The notes: a model not told the origin generated them from the letters alone. Shown: positions 24,508-34,313, numbered from the stretch's first letter. The stretch is 59,329 nt of DNA from an uncultured Lachnospiraceae bacterium (GCA_902778245.1 CACYXH010000002.1:1-59329); one strand, 5' to 3'. A program made the numbers and translations.

Positions 24508-24535
24508 TTGACAGAAGCGCAAAGTATGTTAAACT
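24508..24535 (+). promoter_or_regulatory. Promoter of the pheST T-box leader
   Basis: TTGACA at 24508-24513 and TAAACT at 24530-24535 with 16-base spacer and an extended TGT before the -10. Confidence 0.6.
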
Positions 24536-24559
24536 TGAGACATATGTAAAGAAAAAGGC

Positions 24560-24800
24560 TTTGATCGTGTTCAGTAGAAGATCATTTTCCGCCAGAGAGA
24601 AGGTATCATAGGCTGTGAGTACCTTTCGGTTCAGATGATGTTTGAATTTCGCACGGGAGCTTCATTTTTGAACGATAGAATATCTATTAGAGAATGACGA
24701 AGATGCACGTTACGCATAACGAGTGCCTGCGGATGCAGGAATTAGGGTGGTACCACGGAATTGAAGCTTCGTCCCTTTCAGGGGCGGAGCTTTCTTTGCG
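24560..24800 (+). promoter_or_regulatory. T-box riboswitch (Phe) before pheST
   Basis: The leader has the stem I AGAGAG entry, a specifier region GAATTTCGCAC with the Phe codon TTC at 24648-24650, the T-box AGGGTGGTACCACG at 24744-24757 and a terminator hairpin at 24762-24797 (AAGCTTCGTCCC paired with GGGGCGGAGCTTT, then CTTT). Uncharged tRNA-Phe should bind and prevent termination, switching on pheS and pheT. Match of specifier to the downstream enzyme supports the call. Confidence 0.9.
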
Positions 24801-24810
24801 CGTAGGCAAT

Positions 24811-24990
24811 GAGACATGCCAGGACAAGCTGCGTACAGCGAAGGGCGCATGCGCACAAAAGCAGTACGCAGATTGGGCTGATAGGGCGAAGCCCGCGACC
24901 GAGGAAGCGAAAGCTTGCGAGGTGCATGTCTCATAAGGCAAAGAAATGCATCGATGCCAGGACAAGCTGCGTACAGCGAAGGGCGCATGC
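24811..24990. repeat. Repeat insertion between T-box terminator and pheS
   Basis: A 37-bp direct repeat (core GGACAAGCTGCGTACAGCG) occurs at 24816-24852 and 24954-24990. Inverted termini GAGACATGC (24811-24819) and GCATGTCTC (24924-24932) bound the first unit, and CTGCGTAC/GTACGCAG pair inside it. One frame stays open and is Arg-rich, but lacks a ribosome binding site. It looks like a REP-like element inserted in the pheST leader. Confidence 0.65.
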
Positions 24991-25030
24991 AAGGTGAGGT
25001 AAAGAACCCTACATCAGGAAAGGAGAAACT

Positions 25031-26050
25031 ATGAAAGAAAAACTTCAGGCAATCAGAGAACAGGCGATGCAGCGGATTTCCCAAGCGGACGGCCTGGAAA
25101 AACTGAACGAGGCAAGAGTGGCCTTCTTAGGGAAAAAAGGCGAACTGACTGCCGTGTTAAAGGGAATGAAGGATGTGGATCCCAAGGATCGTCCGGCTAT
25201 CGGGCAGATGGTAAATGAAACAAGAGAGAGTATTGAACGTGTTTTGGAAGAGACCAAAAAGAAACTGGAAGCGAAGGCCAGAGAGATGCAGCTGGAGCGG
25301 GAGGTCATCGATGTGACCCTTCCGGCAAAGAAAAATTCGGTAGGTCATCGTCATCCCAACACCATCGCCCAGGAGGAGGTGGAGCGCATCTTCATCGGAA
25401 TGGGTTACGAGGTGATCGAAGGACCGGAGATTGAATATGATGAGTACAACTTCGAGAAATTGAATATTCCGGCAAACCATCCGGCTAAGGATGAGCAGGA
25501 TACATTCTACGTCAACAAGGAGATCGTGCTGCGTACCCAGACTTCTCCGGTGCAGGCTCGTGTTATGGAGCAGGGGAAATTGCCTATCCGCATGATTTCT
25601 CCGGGGCGTGTATTCCGCTCGGATGAGGTGGATGCCACCCATTCTCCTTCCTTCCATCAGATTGAGGGACTGGTAATCGACAAAAATATTACATTTGCGG
25701 ATTTGAAAGGGACACTGGAAGAGTTCGCCAAGGAACTGTTCGGAGAGGAAACCAGGACAAAATTCCGTCCCCATCATTTCCCGTTTACAGAACCCAGCGC
25801 GGAAGTAGACGTCTCCTGCTTTAAATGCGGCGGAAAGGGCTGCCGCTTCTGTAAGGGCAGCGGCTGGATCGAGATCCTGGGCTGCGGTATGGTGCATCCC
25901 CATGTTCTGGAAATGTGCGGTATTGATCCGCAGGAGTACACCGGTTTTGCGTTCGGTGTGGGATTGGAGCGTATCGCGCTGCTGAAATATGAAATCGACG
26001 ATATGCGTCTGCTGTACGAAAATGACTACCGTTTCTTAAAACAGTTCTAG
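25031..26050 (+). CDS. pheS: Phenylalanine-tRNA ligase alpha subunit
   Basis: A 339-residue class II synthetase subunit: N-terminal coiled coil (1-85), motif 1 region [14 protein letters not shown], motif 2 [27 protein letters not shown], and motif 3 [14 protein letters not shown] near the C-terminus. A zinc-finger-like [17 protein letters not shown] near 255 is common in Firmicute PheS. It charges tRNA-Phe in an alpha2-beta2 complex with PheT, whose gene begins 27 bases downstream. Expression is under the T-box at 24560-24800. Ribosome binding site GAAAGGAG. Confidence 0.97.
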   Translation: MKEKLQAIREQAMQRISQADGLEKLNEARVAFLGKKGELTAVLKGMKDVDPKDRPAIGQMVNETRESIERVLEETKKKLEAKAREMQLEREVIDVTLPAKKNSVGHRHPNTIAQEEVERIFIGMGYEVIEGPEIEYDEYNFEKLNIPANHPAKDEQDTFYVNKEIVLRTQTSPVQARVMEQGKLPIRMISPGRVFRSDEVDATHSPSFHQIEGLVIDKNITFADLKGTLEEFAKELFGEETRTKFRPHHFPFTEPSAEVDVSCFKCGGKGCRFCKGSGWIEILGCGMVHPHVLEMCGIDPQEYTGFAFGVGLERIALLKYEIDDMRLLYENDYRFLKQF

Positions 26051-26077
26051 GACGGGTTCAAATAGGAGGAGAAACAG

Positions 26078-28495
26078 ATGAATACAACATTATCATGGAT
26101 TAAAGCCTATGTTCCCGAGCTGGACGTAACGGCGCAGGAATATACGGATGCAATGACCCTGACCGGAACCAAGGTAGAGGGCTTTGTGAGAGCGGATGAG
26201 GATCTGGAAAAGATCGTCATTGGCCAGATTGAAAAGATAGAACGTCATCCGGACGCGGATAAACTGATCATCTGCCAGGTGAACATTGGCACGGAGACAA
26301 TACAGATCGTAACCGGAGCGCCGAATGTGCATGAGGGAGACAAGATCCCGGTGGTTCTGGACGGCGGACGGGTAGCCGGCGGGCACGATGGAAAGATGAC
26401 ACCCGGCGGTATTAAGATCAAAAAAGGTAAGCTGCGTGGTATCGAATCCAACGGCATGATGTGTTCCATCGAGGAGCTGGGTTCCAGCAGGGAAATGTAC
26501 CCGGAAGCTCCGGAATACGGTATCTATATCTTCCCGGAGGACGCTCAGGTGGGCAGTGATGCCATCAAGGCTTTGGGGCTGGATGATGTGAATTTTGAGT
26601 ATGAGATCACCTCTAATCGTGTGGACTGCTTCAGTGTTATCGGTATTGCGCGGGAAGCGGCAGCTACTTTCCGGAAGGAGTTTATTCCGCCAGTAGTTAC
26701 TCCAACGGGAAATAATGAGGACGCCCACGATTATGTGAAAGTAACGGTGAAAGACCCGGATCTGTGCCCGCGGTACTGTGCCCGTATGGTAAAGAATATT
26801 AAGATCGCTCCATCCCCCAAGTGGATGCAAAGAAGACTTGCGGCGGCAGGAATCCGTCCCATCAACAATCTGGTGGATATCACCAACTATGTGATGGAGG
26901 AGTATGGTCAGCCTATGCATGCCTTTGATTACGATCAGATTGCCGGTCATGAGATCATCGTGCGACGCGCTGAAGCGGGAGAAAAGTTTGTGACGCTGGA
27001 CGGTCAGCAGCGTCAGATGGATGAGAATGTGCTGATGATCTGCGATGGCGAGAAGTCCATTGGTATCGCAGGCATCATGGGCGGTGAGAATTCCATGATC
27101 ACGGATGATGTTAAGACCATGATGTTTGAGGCGGCCTGCTTTGACGGAACCAATATCCGTCTTTCCGCTAAGAGAATCGGACTGCGCACAGATGCGTCCG
27201 GCAAGTTTGAGAAGGGTCTGGATCCCAATAACGCAGAAGCGGCTATTAACCGCGCCTGCCAGCTGATCGAAGAACTGGGCGCCGGTGAAGTAGTAGGCGG
27301 AATGGTAGATGTTTACTCTAAGAAAAAAGAGCCGGTGAGAGTAAAATTTGAACCGGATAAGATCAATGCGCTCCTGGGGACCGATATTTCCGCGGAAGAG
27401 ATGCTGGGCTACTTTGCGGCTGTTGATCTGGAATACGACGCACAGACAAATGAAGTGATCGCACCGACGTTCCGTCATGATATTTTCCGCACTGCGGATC
27501 TTGCAGAGGAAGTAGCGAGATTCTACGGATATGACAATATCCCCACCACGCTTCCCTCCGGAGAGGCGACCACCGGAAAGAAGCCAATGAAGATGCGTAT
27601 TGAGGATATGGCAAGGGAGATCGCTGAATTCTGCGGCTTTTCTCAGGGCATGTGCTATTCTTTTGAAAGCCCGAAAGTATTTGACAAGCTGCTGCTTCCG
27701 GAAGATTCCTCTCTGCGCCGCGCGGTGCAGATTTCGAATCCGCTGGGCGAGGATTTCAGTATCATGAGAACGATTTCTCTGAATGGAATGTTATCTTCCC
27801 TGGCCTTTAACTATAATCATCGCAATAAGAATGTACGTCTGTACGAGCTGGGCAATATTTATCTGCCAAAGCAGCTGCCGCTGACTGAGCTTCCGGACGA
27901 ACGAATGAAGTTCACTCTTGGTTTTTACGGAGATGGTGATTTCTTCACCATGAAAGGAGTTATTGAAGAATTCCTGGAGAAAGTAGGAATGAAAGGGAAA
28001 AAGACCTATGATCCCACAGATAAGAAACCGTTCCTGCACCCCGGCCGTCAGGCAGATGTGATCTATCAGGGGAAGACAATCGGCTTCCTGGGTGAAGTAC
28101 ATCCGGCAGTGATGGATAATTACGGACTGGGAGAAAAAACCTATGTGGCTGTTCTGGATATGCCGCAGATCGTGGAGATGGCTTCCTTTGACCGGAAGTA
28201 TACCGGAATTGCCCGCTATCCGGCGGTGACCAGAGATATCAGTATGATCGTTCCGAAAGAGATCAGCGCAGGAGCGATCGAAGCCGTGATCGAACAGAGA
28301 GGCGGAAAACTTTTGGAAGGTTATCATCTGTTCGATATCTATGAAGGTGCGCAGATCCTTTCCGGATTTAAGTCCATGGCTTATTCCATCAGTTTCCGTG
28401 CAAATGACCGGACGCTGGAGGAATCGGATATCACTGCTGCCATGAAGAAGATCTGGAATGGTCTGGAGGCACTGGGAATCGAAATCCGGTCATAA
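26078..28495 (+). CDS. pheT: Phenylalanine-tRNA ligase beta subunit
   Basis: An 805-residue subunit with the expected domain series: EMAP-like tRNA-binding domain (about 40-150), B3/B4 editing domain (210-385), B5 (about 405-470), class II-like core (490-700) and C-terminal FDX-ACB anticodon-binding domain (about 710-805, beginning near KYTGIARYPAVTRDIS). The B3/B4 domain hydrolyses mischarged Tyr-tRNA-Phe. Length is standard. AGGAGGAG precedes the start. A stem-loop at 28512-28583 ends the operon. Confidence 0.97.
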   Translation: MNTTLSWIKAYVPELDVTAQEYTDAMTLTGTKVEGFVRADEDLEKIVIGQIEKIERHPDADKLIICQVNIGTETIQIVTGAPNVHEGDKIPVVLDGGRVAGGHDGKMTPGGIKIKKGKLRGIESNGMMCSIEELGSSREMYPEAPEYGIYIFPEDAQVGSDAIKALGLDDVNFEYEITSNRVDCFSVIGIAREAAATFRKEFIPPVVTPTGNNEDAHDYVKVTVKDPDLCPRYCARMVKNIKIAPSPKWMQRRLAAAGIRPINNLVDITNYVMEEYGQPMHAFDYDQIAGHEIIVRRAEAGEKFVTLDGQQRQMDENVLMICDGEKSIGIAGIMGGENSMITDDVKTMMFEAACFDGTNIRLSAKRIGLRTDASGKFEKGLDPNNAEAAINRACQLIEELGAGEVVGGMVDVYSKKKEPVRVKFEPDKINALLGTDISAEEMLGYFAAVDLEYDAQTNEVIAPTFRHDIFRTADLAEEVARFYGYDNIPTTLPSGEATTGKKPMKMRIEDMAREIAEFCGFSQGMCYSFESPKVFDKLLLPEDSSLRRAVQISNPLGEDFSIMRTISLNGMLSSLAFNYNHRNKNVRLYELGNIYLPKQLPLTELPDERMKFTLGFYGDGDFFTMKGVIEEFLEKVGMKGKKTYDPTDKKPFLHPGRQADVIYQGKTIGFLGEVHPAVMDNYGLGEKTYVAVLDMPQIVEMASFDRKYTGIARYPAVTRDISMIVPKEISAGAIEAVIEQRGGKLLEGYHLFDIYEGAQILSGFKSMAYSISFRANDRTLEESDITAAMKKIWNGLEALGIEIRS

Positions 28496-28511
28496 CATTG
28501 TTTCAGACAAA

Positions 28512-28586
28512 GAGGCTGTCATTTTAAAAACGGCGGATGTTAAAAGACAACGTCGGCATAAAGTGGCGGCCTTCCGTTTTTTATAG
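28512..28586 (+). terminator. Probable pheST terminator
   Basis: GAGGCTGTCATTTTA pairs imperfectly with TAAAGTGGCGGCCTTC, followed by CGTTTTTTAT. An inner GGCGGATGTT/GACAACGTCGGC segment may form a second hairpin. Confidence 0.55.
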
Positions 28587-28594
28587 GAGAAATT

Positions 28595-29230
28595 ATGAAG
28601 ATATATATATTGCGGCATGGACAAACAGAATGGAATCGAATAAAGAGAATGCAGGGGCAGACAGACATTGCTCTAAATGAAAACGGACGGGAGCTGGCGC
28701 AAAAAGTAGGGGAAACCCTGAGCAAGATTCCCTTTAGCAGAGTGATCAGCAGTCCGCTGCAGCGGGCTGTGGAGACGGCTCGTCTGGTATTGGGCGGAAG
28801 AAAAATTCCAATTGAGACAGACCCGCGGATCGGGGAGATCAGCTTTGGTGATTACGAAGGGCTTTCTATGATCAACCCCGATTATCCCCTGCCGGATCCG
28901 GATTTCCACTTCTTTTTTGATGCGCCGGAGCGCTACCAGGCGCCGCCGAAGGGAGAGAGCTTTAAACAGCTCATTAACCGGACAGGAGATTTCTTGAGGG
29001 AATTGTCCTCCTCGGAGGTGACGATAACAGAATTGCAAAGAGAGGAGAGGATTCTTTTGTCCACCCACGGAGCGGCCTTAAGGGCGTTATTAGCCAATAT
29101 AGAGCATACGGATATCGCCAATTTCTGGAGAGGCTGCGTTCCGCCGAACTGTGCCGTCTCAATTGTACAGTTTCGTGATGAGAAGTGGAAAATATTGGAG
29201 TGTGACCGCTTGTATTATCAGGGGAAATAG
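28595..29230 (+). CDS. Histidine phosphatase family protein (phosphoglycerate mutase-like)
   Basis: A 211-residue protein with the catalytic ILRHGQTEWN motif (His8), the SSPLQRAVETA arginine region near 50 and the second histidine in LLSTHGAALRAL near 155. Such enzymes are phosphatases or mutases acting on phosphosugars, nucleotides or other small phosphates; substrate cannot be told. TATAGGAG is the ribosome binding site. A promoter for queA lies within its 3' end. Confidence 0.85.
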   Translation: MKIYILRHGQTEWNRIKRMQGQTDIALNENGRELAQKVGETLSKIPFSRVISSPLQRAVETARLVLGGRKIPIETDPRIGEISFGDYEGLSMINPDYPLPDPDFHFFFDAPERYQAPPKGESFKQLINRTGDFLRELSSSEVTITELQREERILLSTHGAALRALLANIEHTDIANFWRGCVPPNCAVSIVQFRDEKWKILECDRLYYQGK

Positions 29231-29238
29231 CCTATAAT
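29210..29238 (+). promoter_or_regulatory. Probable queA promoter
   Basis: TTGTAT at 29210-29215 and TATAAT at 29233-29238 with 17-base spacing; it overlaps the end of the phosphatase gene. Confidence 0.6.
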
Positions 29239-29282
29239 GAGCACGCCGAGATTAAACAACAAAGGATGGTAATTGATATAAT

Positions 29283-30308
29283 ATGAAAACATCAGATTTC
29301 TATTATGAACTCCCACAGGAATTGATCGCTCAGGATCCCCTGGAGGATCGTTCATCTTCCAGGCTGATGCTGCTGAATAAAGAGACCGGTGAGGCAGAAC
29401 ATCATATTTTTCGGGATATTATTGACTATCTGAATCCGGGGGATTGCCTGGTGATCAATAATACGAAGGTGATACCTGCCAGATTATACGGAAGCCGCGT
29501 AGGGACGGACGCAAAAATTGAAGTGCTTCTTTTAAAACGCCGGGAAAACAATATCTGGGAAACCCTGGTAAAACCCGGGAAAAAGTGCAAGGTCGGCACA
29601 CAGATCTCCTTCGGGGACGGCCTATTGACGGCGGAAGTCATTGATGTGGTGGAAGATGGGAACCGCCTGCTGCAGTTTCGCTATGAGGGCGTATTTGAAG
29701 AAATTCTTGACCGGCTGGGTCAGATGCCGCTGCCGCCCTATATCACTCACGAATTAAAAGATAAAAACCGCTATCAGACCGTCTACGCAAAATTTGACGG
29801 ATCGGCGGCGGCTCCCACGGCGGGGCTTCACTTTACGCCGGAGCTTTTACAGAAAATCAGGGAGAAGGGCGTACAGATCGCGGAAGTGACGCTTCACGTC
29901 GGTCTGGGGACGTTCCGCCCGGTCAAGGTGGAGGATGTGACGCAGCATCATATGCACAGCGAGTTTTACATGATAGAAGAGGAACAGGCAGAGCGGATCA
30001 ATGCGGCCAAAAAGAGCGGAGGCCGGGTGGTCGCGGTAGGCACCACCAGCTGCAGAACCCTGGAATCCGCAACGGATGAAAACGGTGTTCTTTTGGCGGG
30101 CAGCGGCTGGACGGATATCTTTATCTATCCGGGATACCGGTTTAAACTGATCGACGCGCTGATCACTAATTTCCATCTGCCGGAATCTACTTTGGTGATG
30201 CTGGTGTCGGCTCTGGCGGGAAAAGAACATATTATGGAGGCCTATGAGGAGGCTGTGAGGGAAAGGTACCGTTTCTTTTCTTTCGGGGACGCTATGTTTA
30301 TCTATTAA
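29283..30308 (+). CDS. queA: S-adenosylmethionine:tRNA ribosyltransferase-isomerase
   Basis: A 341-residue QueA, which transfers and isomerises the ribose of SAM onto preQ1 in tRNA to give epoxyqueuosine. Diagnostic segments are [18 protein letters not shown] at the N-terminus, SSRLMLL near 25, [14 protein letters not shown] near 180 and [18 protein letters not shown] near 295. Length is standard. The putative ribosome binding site AAAGGATGG is rather far (about 16 bases) from the ATG. The later queuosine step enzyme QueH is encoded at 36022. Confidence 0.95.
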   Translation: MKTSDFYYELPQELIAQDPLEDRSSSRLMLLNKETGEAEHHIFRDIIDYLNPGDCLVINNTKVIPARLYGSRVGTDAKIEVLLLKRRENNIWETLVKPGKKCKVGTQISFGDGLLTAEVIDVVEDGNRLLQFRYEGVFEEILDRLGQMPLPPYITHELKDKNRYQTVYAKFDGSAAAPTAGLHFTPELLQKIREKGVQIAEVTLHVGLGTFRPVKVEDVTQHHMHSEFYMIEEEQAERINAAKKSGGRVVAVGTTSCRTLESATDENGVLLAGSGWTDIFIYPGYRFKLIDALITNFHLPESTLVMLVSALAGKEHIMEAYEEAVRERYRFFSFGDAMFIY

Positions 30309-30349
30309 ATGTGTTTTATTACTGATATCGATACACTGGGAGAAAAGCA

Positions 30350-32086
30350 TTGCGAAAACTTTTAACTTATTTAAAGGACTATCGAAAAGAAAGTATTCTG
30401 GCGCCGCTGTTTAAAATGCTGGAAGCTTCTTTTGAATTATTTATACCGCTGGTGGTGGCTTCCATCATTGATAAAGGCATCGGCGGAAGCGACAAGGCAT
30501 ATATTTACCGGATGGGCCTGGTTATGATTCTGCTGGGAGTCATCGGCCTGGCCTGCTCGGTGACGGCGCAGTATTTTTCGGCGAAAGCGGCGGTAGGCTT
30601 TACAGCTAAAGTAAAGAGTGAACTTTATCGCCACATTCAGAGCCTGTCTTATACGGAACTGGATCAACTTGGCACTTCGGCGCTGATCACCAGAATGACC
30701 AGCGATATGAACCAGGTCCAAACGGGGATAAATCTTACCCTGCGCTTGCTGCTCCGTTCGCCGTTTGTGGTATTCGGGGCTATGATCATGGCCTTTACGG
30801 TGAATGCAAAGGCGGCGTTCGTATTTGTGGTGATCATACCATTGCTCTGCGTGGTGGTGTTTGGCATTATGCTGTTTAATATCCCTATGTACCGAAAGGT
30901 ACAGGGGCGTCTTGACCGGGTATTGGAATTGACCAGGGAAAATCTGACCGGAGCCAGGGTACTCAGGGCTTTTAATAAACAGAATGATGAGATAGGGCGG
31001 TACCGGGAGAGCACGGAAGAACTAAACAAAGTGCAGATGTTAGCGGGGCGCGTTTCCGGCCTGATGAATCCGGTGACATACGTAATCATTAACGGAGGTA
31101 TCATCGCTCTGATCTGGAGCGGCGCGATCCAGGTAGACCAGGGAAGTATCTCCCAGGGGCAGCTCACTGCTCTTGTTAACTACATGTCACAGATTTTGGT
31201 GGAACTGATAAAGATGGCCAACCTGATCATCTCTATCACGAAAGCGGTGGCCTGCGGTAATCGGATTCAGGCGGTATTTGACTTAAAATCCAGTATGGAA
31301 TACGGAACTTTACGGAATCCACATACGGATCAAACGTCCCCCATCCTGACTTTCCAAAATGTGGGATTTCGCTACCCTGGTGCATCCGAAGAACTTCTCA
31401 GTGACCTTAGTTTTACGGTAAATGACGGAGAAATGGTGGGCATCATCGGCGGAACCGGAGCCGGCAAGACAGCCCTGGTAGATCTTGTGGCCCGTTTTTA
31501 TGACGCCACGAGAGGCGAAATACGGTTGATGGGACATGATATCCGGGACTACGAGGAGAAGAGCCTGCGTCAGATGATCGGCATCGTGCCTCAGAATGTG
31601 ATGCTGTTTCAGGGAACCATAGAGGATAACCTGCGCTGGAGGAAAAAGGATGCAGCGTCAGAGGAAATTGACCGGGCTTTGGAAATTTCCCAGGCCAAAG
31701 AATTTGTGCAGCGCCGCCCCAAGGGACTGCAGACCTGGATACGGCAGGGCGGAAAAAACTTCTCCGGCGGTCAGAAGCAGCGTCTTACGATAGCAAGAGC
31801 CATTGTAGGAAATCCTAAGATCCTGATCCTGGATGACAGCGCTTCCGCACTGGACTTTGCTACGGACGCGAAACTGCGCATGGCGCTTCGGGGCATGAAG
31901 CCGGCTCCCACAGTATTTCTTGTTTCCCAGAGAGCGTCATCGGTGCGCTACGCCAATAAGATCATTGTTCTGGATGACGGGGCGGTGGCCGGTATCGGGA
32001 CGCACAACGAGCTGCTGAAGAGTTGCCCTGTGTATCAGGAAATTTATTACTCCCAATTTCCGAAAGGAGGCGGCGATCATAGGTAA
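30350..32086 (+). CDS. ABC exporter, half-transporter 1 (degenerate ATP site)
   Basis: A 578-residue type IV ABC exporter half with six membrane helices (residues 15-300) and a C-terminal ATPase: Walker A GGTGAGKTA, signature FSGGQKQRL and Walker B LILDDSASALD. The usual catalytic glutamate after Walker B is Asp, and the H-loop histidine is Gln (VSQRASS), as in the non-catalytic side of heterodimeric exporters such as TM287/288 or BmrCD. The start is TTG at 30350 behind GGGAGA. It overlaps the leader of the second half-transporter gene and should pair with it. Substrate unknown. Confidence 0.88.
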   Translation: MRKLLTYLKDYRKESILAPLFKMLEASFELFIPLVVASIIDKGIGGSDKAYIYRMGLVMILLGVIGLACSVTAQYFSAKAAVGFTAKVKSELYRHIQSLSYTELDQLGTSALITRMTSDMNQVQTGINLTLRLLLRSPFVVFGAMIMAFTVNAKAAFVFVVIIPLLCVVVFGIMLFNIPMYRKVQGRLDRVLELTRENLTGARVLRAFNKQNDEIGRYRESTEELNKVQMLAGRVSGLMNPVTYVIINGGIIALIWSGAIQVDQGSISQGQLTALVNYMSQILVELIKMANLIISITKAVACGNRIQAVFDLKSSMEYGTLRNPHTDQTSPILTFQNVGFRYPGASEELLSDLSFTVNDGEMVGIIGGTGAGKTALVDLVARFYDATRGEIRLMGHDIRDYEEKSLRQMIGIVPQNVMLFQGTIEDNLRWRKKDAASEEIDRALEISQAKEFVQRRPKGLQTWIRQGGKNFSGGQKQRLTIARAIVGNPKILILDDSASALDFATDAKLRMALRGMKPAPTVFLVSQRASSVRYANKIIVLDDGAVAGIGTHNELLKSCPVYQEIYYSQFPKGGGDHR

Positions 32087-32138
32087 GAAGATCAAAACAA
32101 GAGAAGAGAGGCGCAGGCAGGCCCGAACACTCCGGGAG

Positions 32139-33848
32139 GTGCTCCAATATATCCGGCATTACCATGTTTTCCTGATCTTATCTGTTTTGTGTGCCGCCAT
32201 TTTTGTGGCACTGACGCTGTATAATCCAATATTGATCGGAAACGCGGTAGATCAGATCATCGGAAAGGGAAAGGTGGATTACGCAGCGGTTTCCCTGATC
32301 CTTGTAAAAATGGCGGTGCTGACTGTGATTGCCGGCGCGGCGGAATGGCTGATGAATATCTGCAACAATAAGATCAGCTACAACGTAATCCGGGATATGA
32401 GGCGGGACGCCTTTGAAAGATTGCAGATCCTTCCCTTTCCATATATTGACAGCCATCCTCACGGTGAGATTGTAAGCCGCGTGATCGCTGATGTGGATCA
32501 GTTGTCGGAAGGCCTGCTGATGGGATTTACCCAGCTGTTTACCGGAGTACTCACTATAGTAGGCACGCTGCTTTTTATGTTTTCTATCAATCCGGCGATA
32601 ACGATACTGGTTGTGGTGCTTACCCCGGTTTCTCTGATGGCGGCAGCCTTTATCGCCTCCAGGACTTACAGTATGTTTCAGAAACAGTCGAAGATCCGGG
32701 GAGAACAGACAGCGCTGATCGAGGAGATGCTCGGAAACCAGAAAATTGTAAAGGCCTTTGCTTATGAGAAAGAATCCCAGAAACGGTTTGACGAGATCAA
32801 TGATCGCCTCACAGACTGTTCCTTAAAGGCCACGTTCTTTTCCTCCCTGACGAACCCGACCACCAGATTTGTGAATGCTCTGGTCTATGCCGCGGTGGGA
32901 ATTTTCGGGGCAGTATCGGCCATCCGCGGCCGTATCTCCGTGGGAAGACTGGTATCATTTTTGAGTTATGCCAACCAGTATACGAAACCGTTCAACGAAA
33001 TTTCCGGAGTAATAACGGAGCTGCAAAACTCTTTGGCCTGCGCCGACAGAATTCTGGAACTCATCCGGGAAACACCGGAAGTTCCGGAAAAGGAGGATGC
33101 GGCCGTACTCACAGAGCCGGATGGATCGGTCTGCATTGATCATGTCTCATTCTCTTACAATCCGCAGCAGCAGCTGATGGAGGATGTGAATCTGAATGTG
33201 AGCCGGGGACAGCGGGTGGCTATCGTTGGTCCAACGGGCTGCGGAAAGTCCACATTGATCAATCTGCTGATGCGCTTCTATGATGTTAGGGACGGAGCGA
33301 TTCGGGTGTCCGGATATGATGTGAGAGATCTGACCAGAAAATCTCTGCGGTGCGCTTACGGGATGGTTTTGCAGGAAACCTGGCTGAAGTCCGGTACGAT
33401 CCGTGAAAATATCATAATGGGAAAACCACAGGCCACAGAGGAAGAAATCATAGAGGCGGCCAAGGCTTCCCATGCCCACAGTTTTATACGGCGTCTGCCG
33501 GAAGGATATGATACTGTGATCTCGGAGGATGGAGGCAATCTGTCCCAGGGTCAAAAGCAGCTGCTTTGCATCACCAGAGTGATGCTCTGCCTGCCTCCGA
33601 TGCTGATCCTGGATGAGGCGACTTCGTCCATTGATACCAGAACGGAGCAGAAGGTACAGAATGCCTTTGCTGTGATGATGAAGGGGAGAACCAGCTTTAT
33701 CGTAGCGCATCGCCTCTCTACCATACAGGAGGCGGATGTGATTTTAGTAATGAAGAACGGTCAGATCATAGAGCAGGGCAATCATGAAAGCCTGATGCAG
33801 AAAAACGGATTTTACACAAGACTGTACAATAGTCAGTTCGTAAACTAA
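32139..33848 (+). CDS. ABC exporter, half-transporter 2 (catalytic ATP site)
   Basis: A 569-residue or slightly longer exporter half: six membrane helices and an ATPase with Walker A GPTGCGKST, signature LSQGQKQ, Walker B LILDEATSSID and H-loop AHRLST, so it holds the competent glutamate and histidine. It pairs with the preceding gene. The GTG at 32139 has GGGAG directly against it, too close for initiation. The frame is open upstream and AAAGGAGG at 32063-32070 is well spaced for ATC 32076 or ATA 32079, giving a natural-looking KKIKTREERR N-terminus; the true start may therefore be a non-AUG codon. Confidence 0.87.
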   Translation: MLQYIRHYHVFLILSVLCAAIFVALTLYNPILIGNAVDQIIGKGKVDYAAVSLILVKMAVLTVIAGAAEWLMNICNNKISYNVIRDMRRDAFERLQILPFPYIDSHPHGEIVSRVIADVDQLSEGLLMGFTQLFTGVLTIVGTLLFMFSINPAITILVVVLTPVSLMAAAFIASRTYSMFQKQSKIRGEQTALIEEMLGNQKIVKAFAYEKESQKRFDEINDRLTDCSLKATFFSSLTNPTTRFVNALVYAAVGIFGAVSAIRGRISVGRLVSFLSYANQYTKPFNEISGVITELQNSLACADRILELIRETPEVPEKEDAAVLTEPDGSVCIDHVSFSYNPQQQLMEDVNLNVSRGQRVAIVGPTGCGKSTLINLLMRFYDVRDGAIRVSGYDVRDLTRKSLRCAYGMVLQETWLKSGTIRENIIMGKPQATEEEIIEAAKASHAHSFIRRLPEGYDTVISEDGGNLSQGQKQLLCITRVMLCLPPMLILDEATSSIDTRTEQKVQNAFAVMMKGRTSFIVAHRLSTIQEADVILVMKNGQIIEQGNHESLMQKNGFYTRLYNSQFVN

Positions 33849-33875
33849 AAAAACCAAAAGTAGGAGAAGAGTACA

Positions 33876-34313
33876 ATGAAGATAAAACTAAAAAAACTGA
33901 TGGAAAATGCGAAGCTGCCCTCCGCCGGTTCCATAAAGGCGGCTGGCTACGATCTCTATTCCTGCCTGGAGGAGGAAGTGACCATACTTCCCCATGAGAC
34001 AAAAATGATCGGGACAGGTCTGGCAGCGGCCATACCGGAAGGGTACTTTGGCGGTATCTTCGCCCGAAGCGGCCTGGCCGCGAAACAGGGGCTGCGCCCG
34101 GCCAATTGTGTCGGCGTAGTGGACGCCGATTACCGCGGAGAGATCAAAGTAGCTCTTCACAATGATACAGAGCAGCCGCACACCATCAAAGGCGGCGAGC
34201 GCATTGCCCAGCTGGTGGTGATCCCCTTCCTTTCGCTGGAATTCGAAGAAGCAGACGAGCTGGACGAGACAGAGCGCGGCGCAGGCGGCTTCGGACATAC
34301 GGGTATAGATTAG
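33876..34313 (+). CDS. dut: dUTP diphosphatase
   Basis: A 145-residue trimeric dUTPase that hydrolyses dUTP to dUMP. The conserved motifs are in order: AAGYDLYS (motif 1), RSGLA (motif 2), GVVDADYRGEIKV (motif 3), GERIAQLVV (motif 4) and the C-terminal arm RGAGGFGHTG (motif 5). AGTAGGAG precedes the ATG. The TAG stop lies inside the left arm of a terminator hairpin that matches the multi-hairpin repeats. Confidence 0.95.
   Translation: MKIKLKKLMENAKLPSAGSIKAAGYDLYSCLEEEVTILPHETKMIGTGLAAAIPEGYFGGIFARSGLAAKQGLRPANCVGVVDADYRGEIKVALHNDTEQPHTIKGGERIAQLVVIPFLSLEFEEADELDETERGAGGFGHTGID

Noticed and set aside
24816-24990. CRISPR-like repeat pair
   Set aside because: Only two copies of a 37-mer, with a 101-base gap that is itself structured, and no cas genes nearby.
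24809-24997. Arg-rich 62-codon frame in the pheST leader
   Set aside because: It lies in repeat DNA after the T-box terminator, has no ribosome binding site and contains the same 11 residues twice because of the 37-bp direct repeat. Kept as a repeat, not a gene.
26093-27478. A 461-codon open frame on the minus strand opposite pheT
   Set aside because: It lies wholly antisense to a clear PheT, has no recognisable domain and lacks a ribosome binding site. It is a by-product of the coding bias of pheT.
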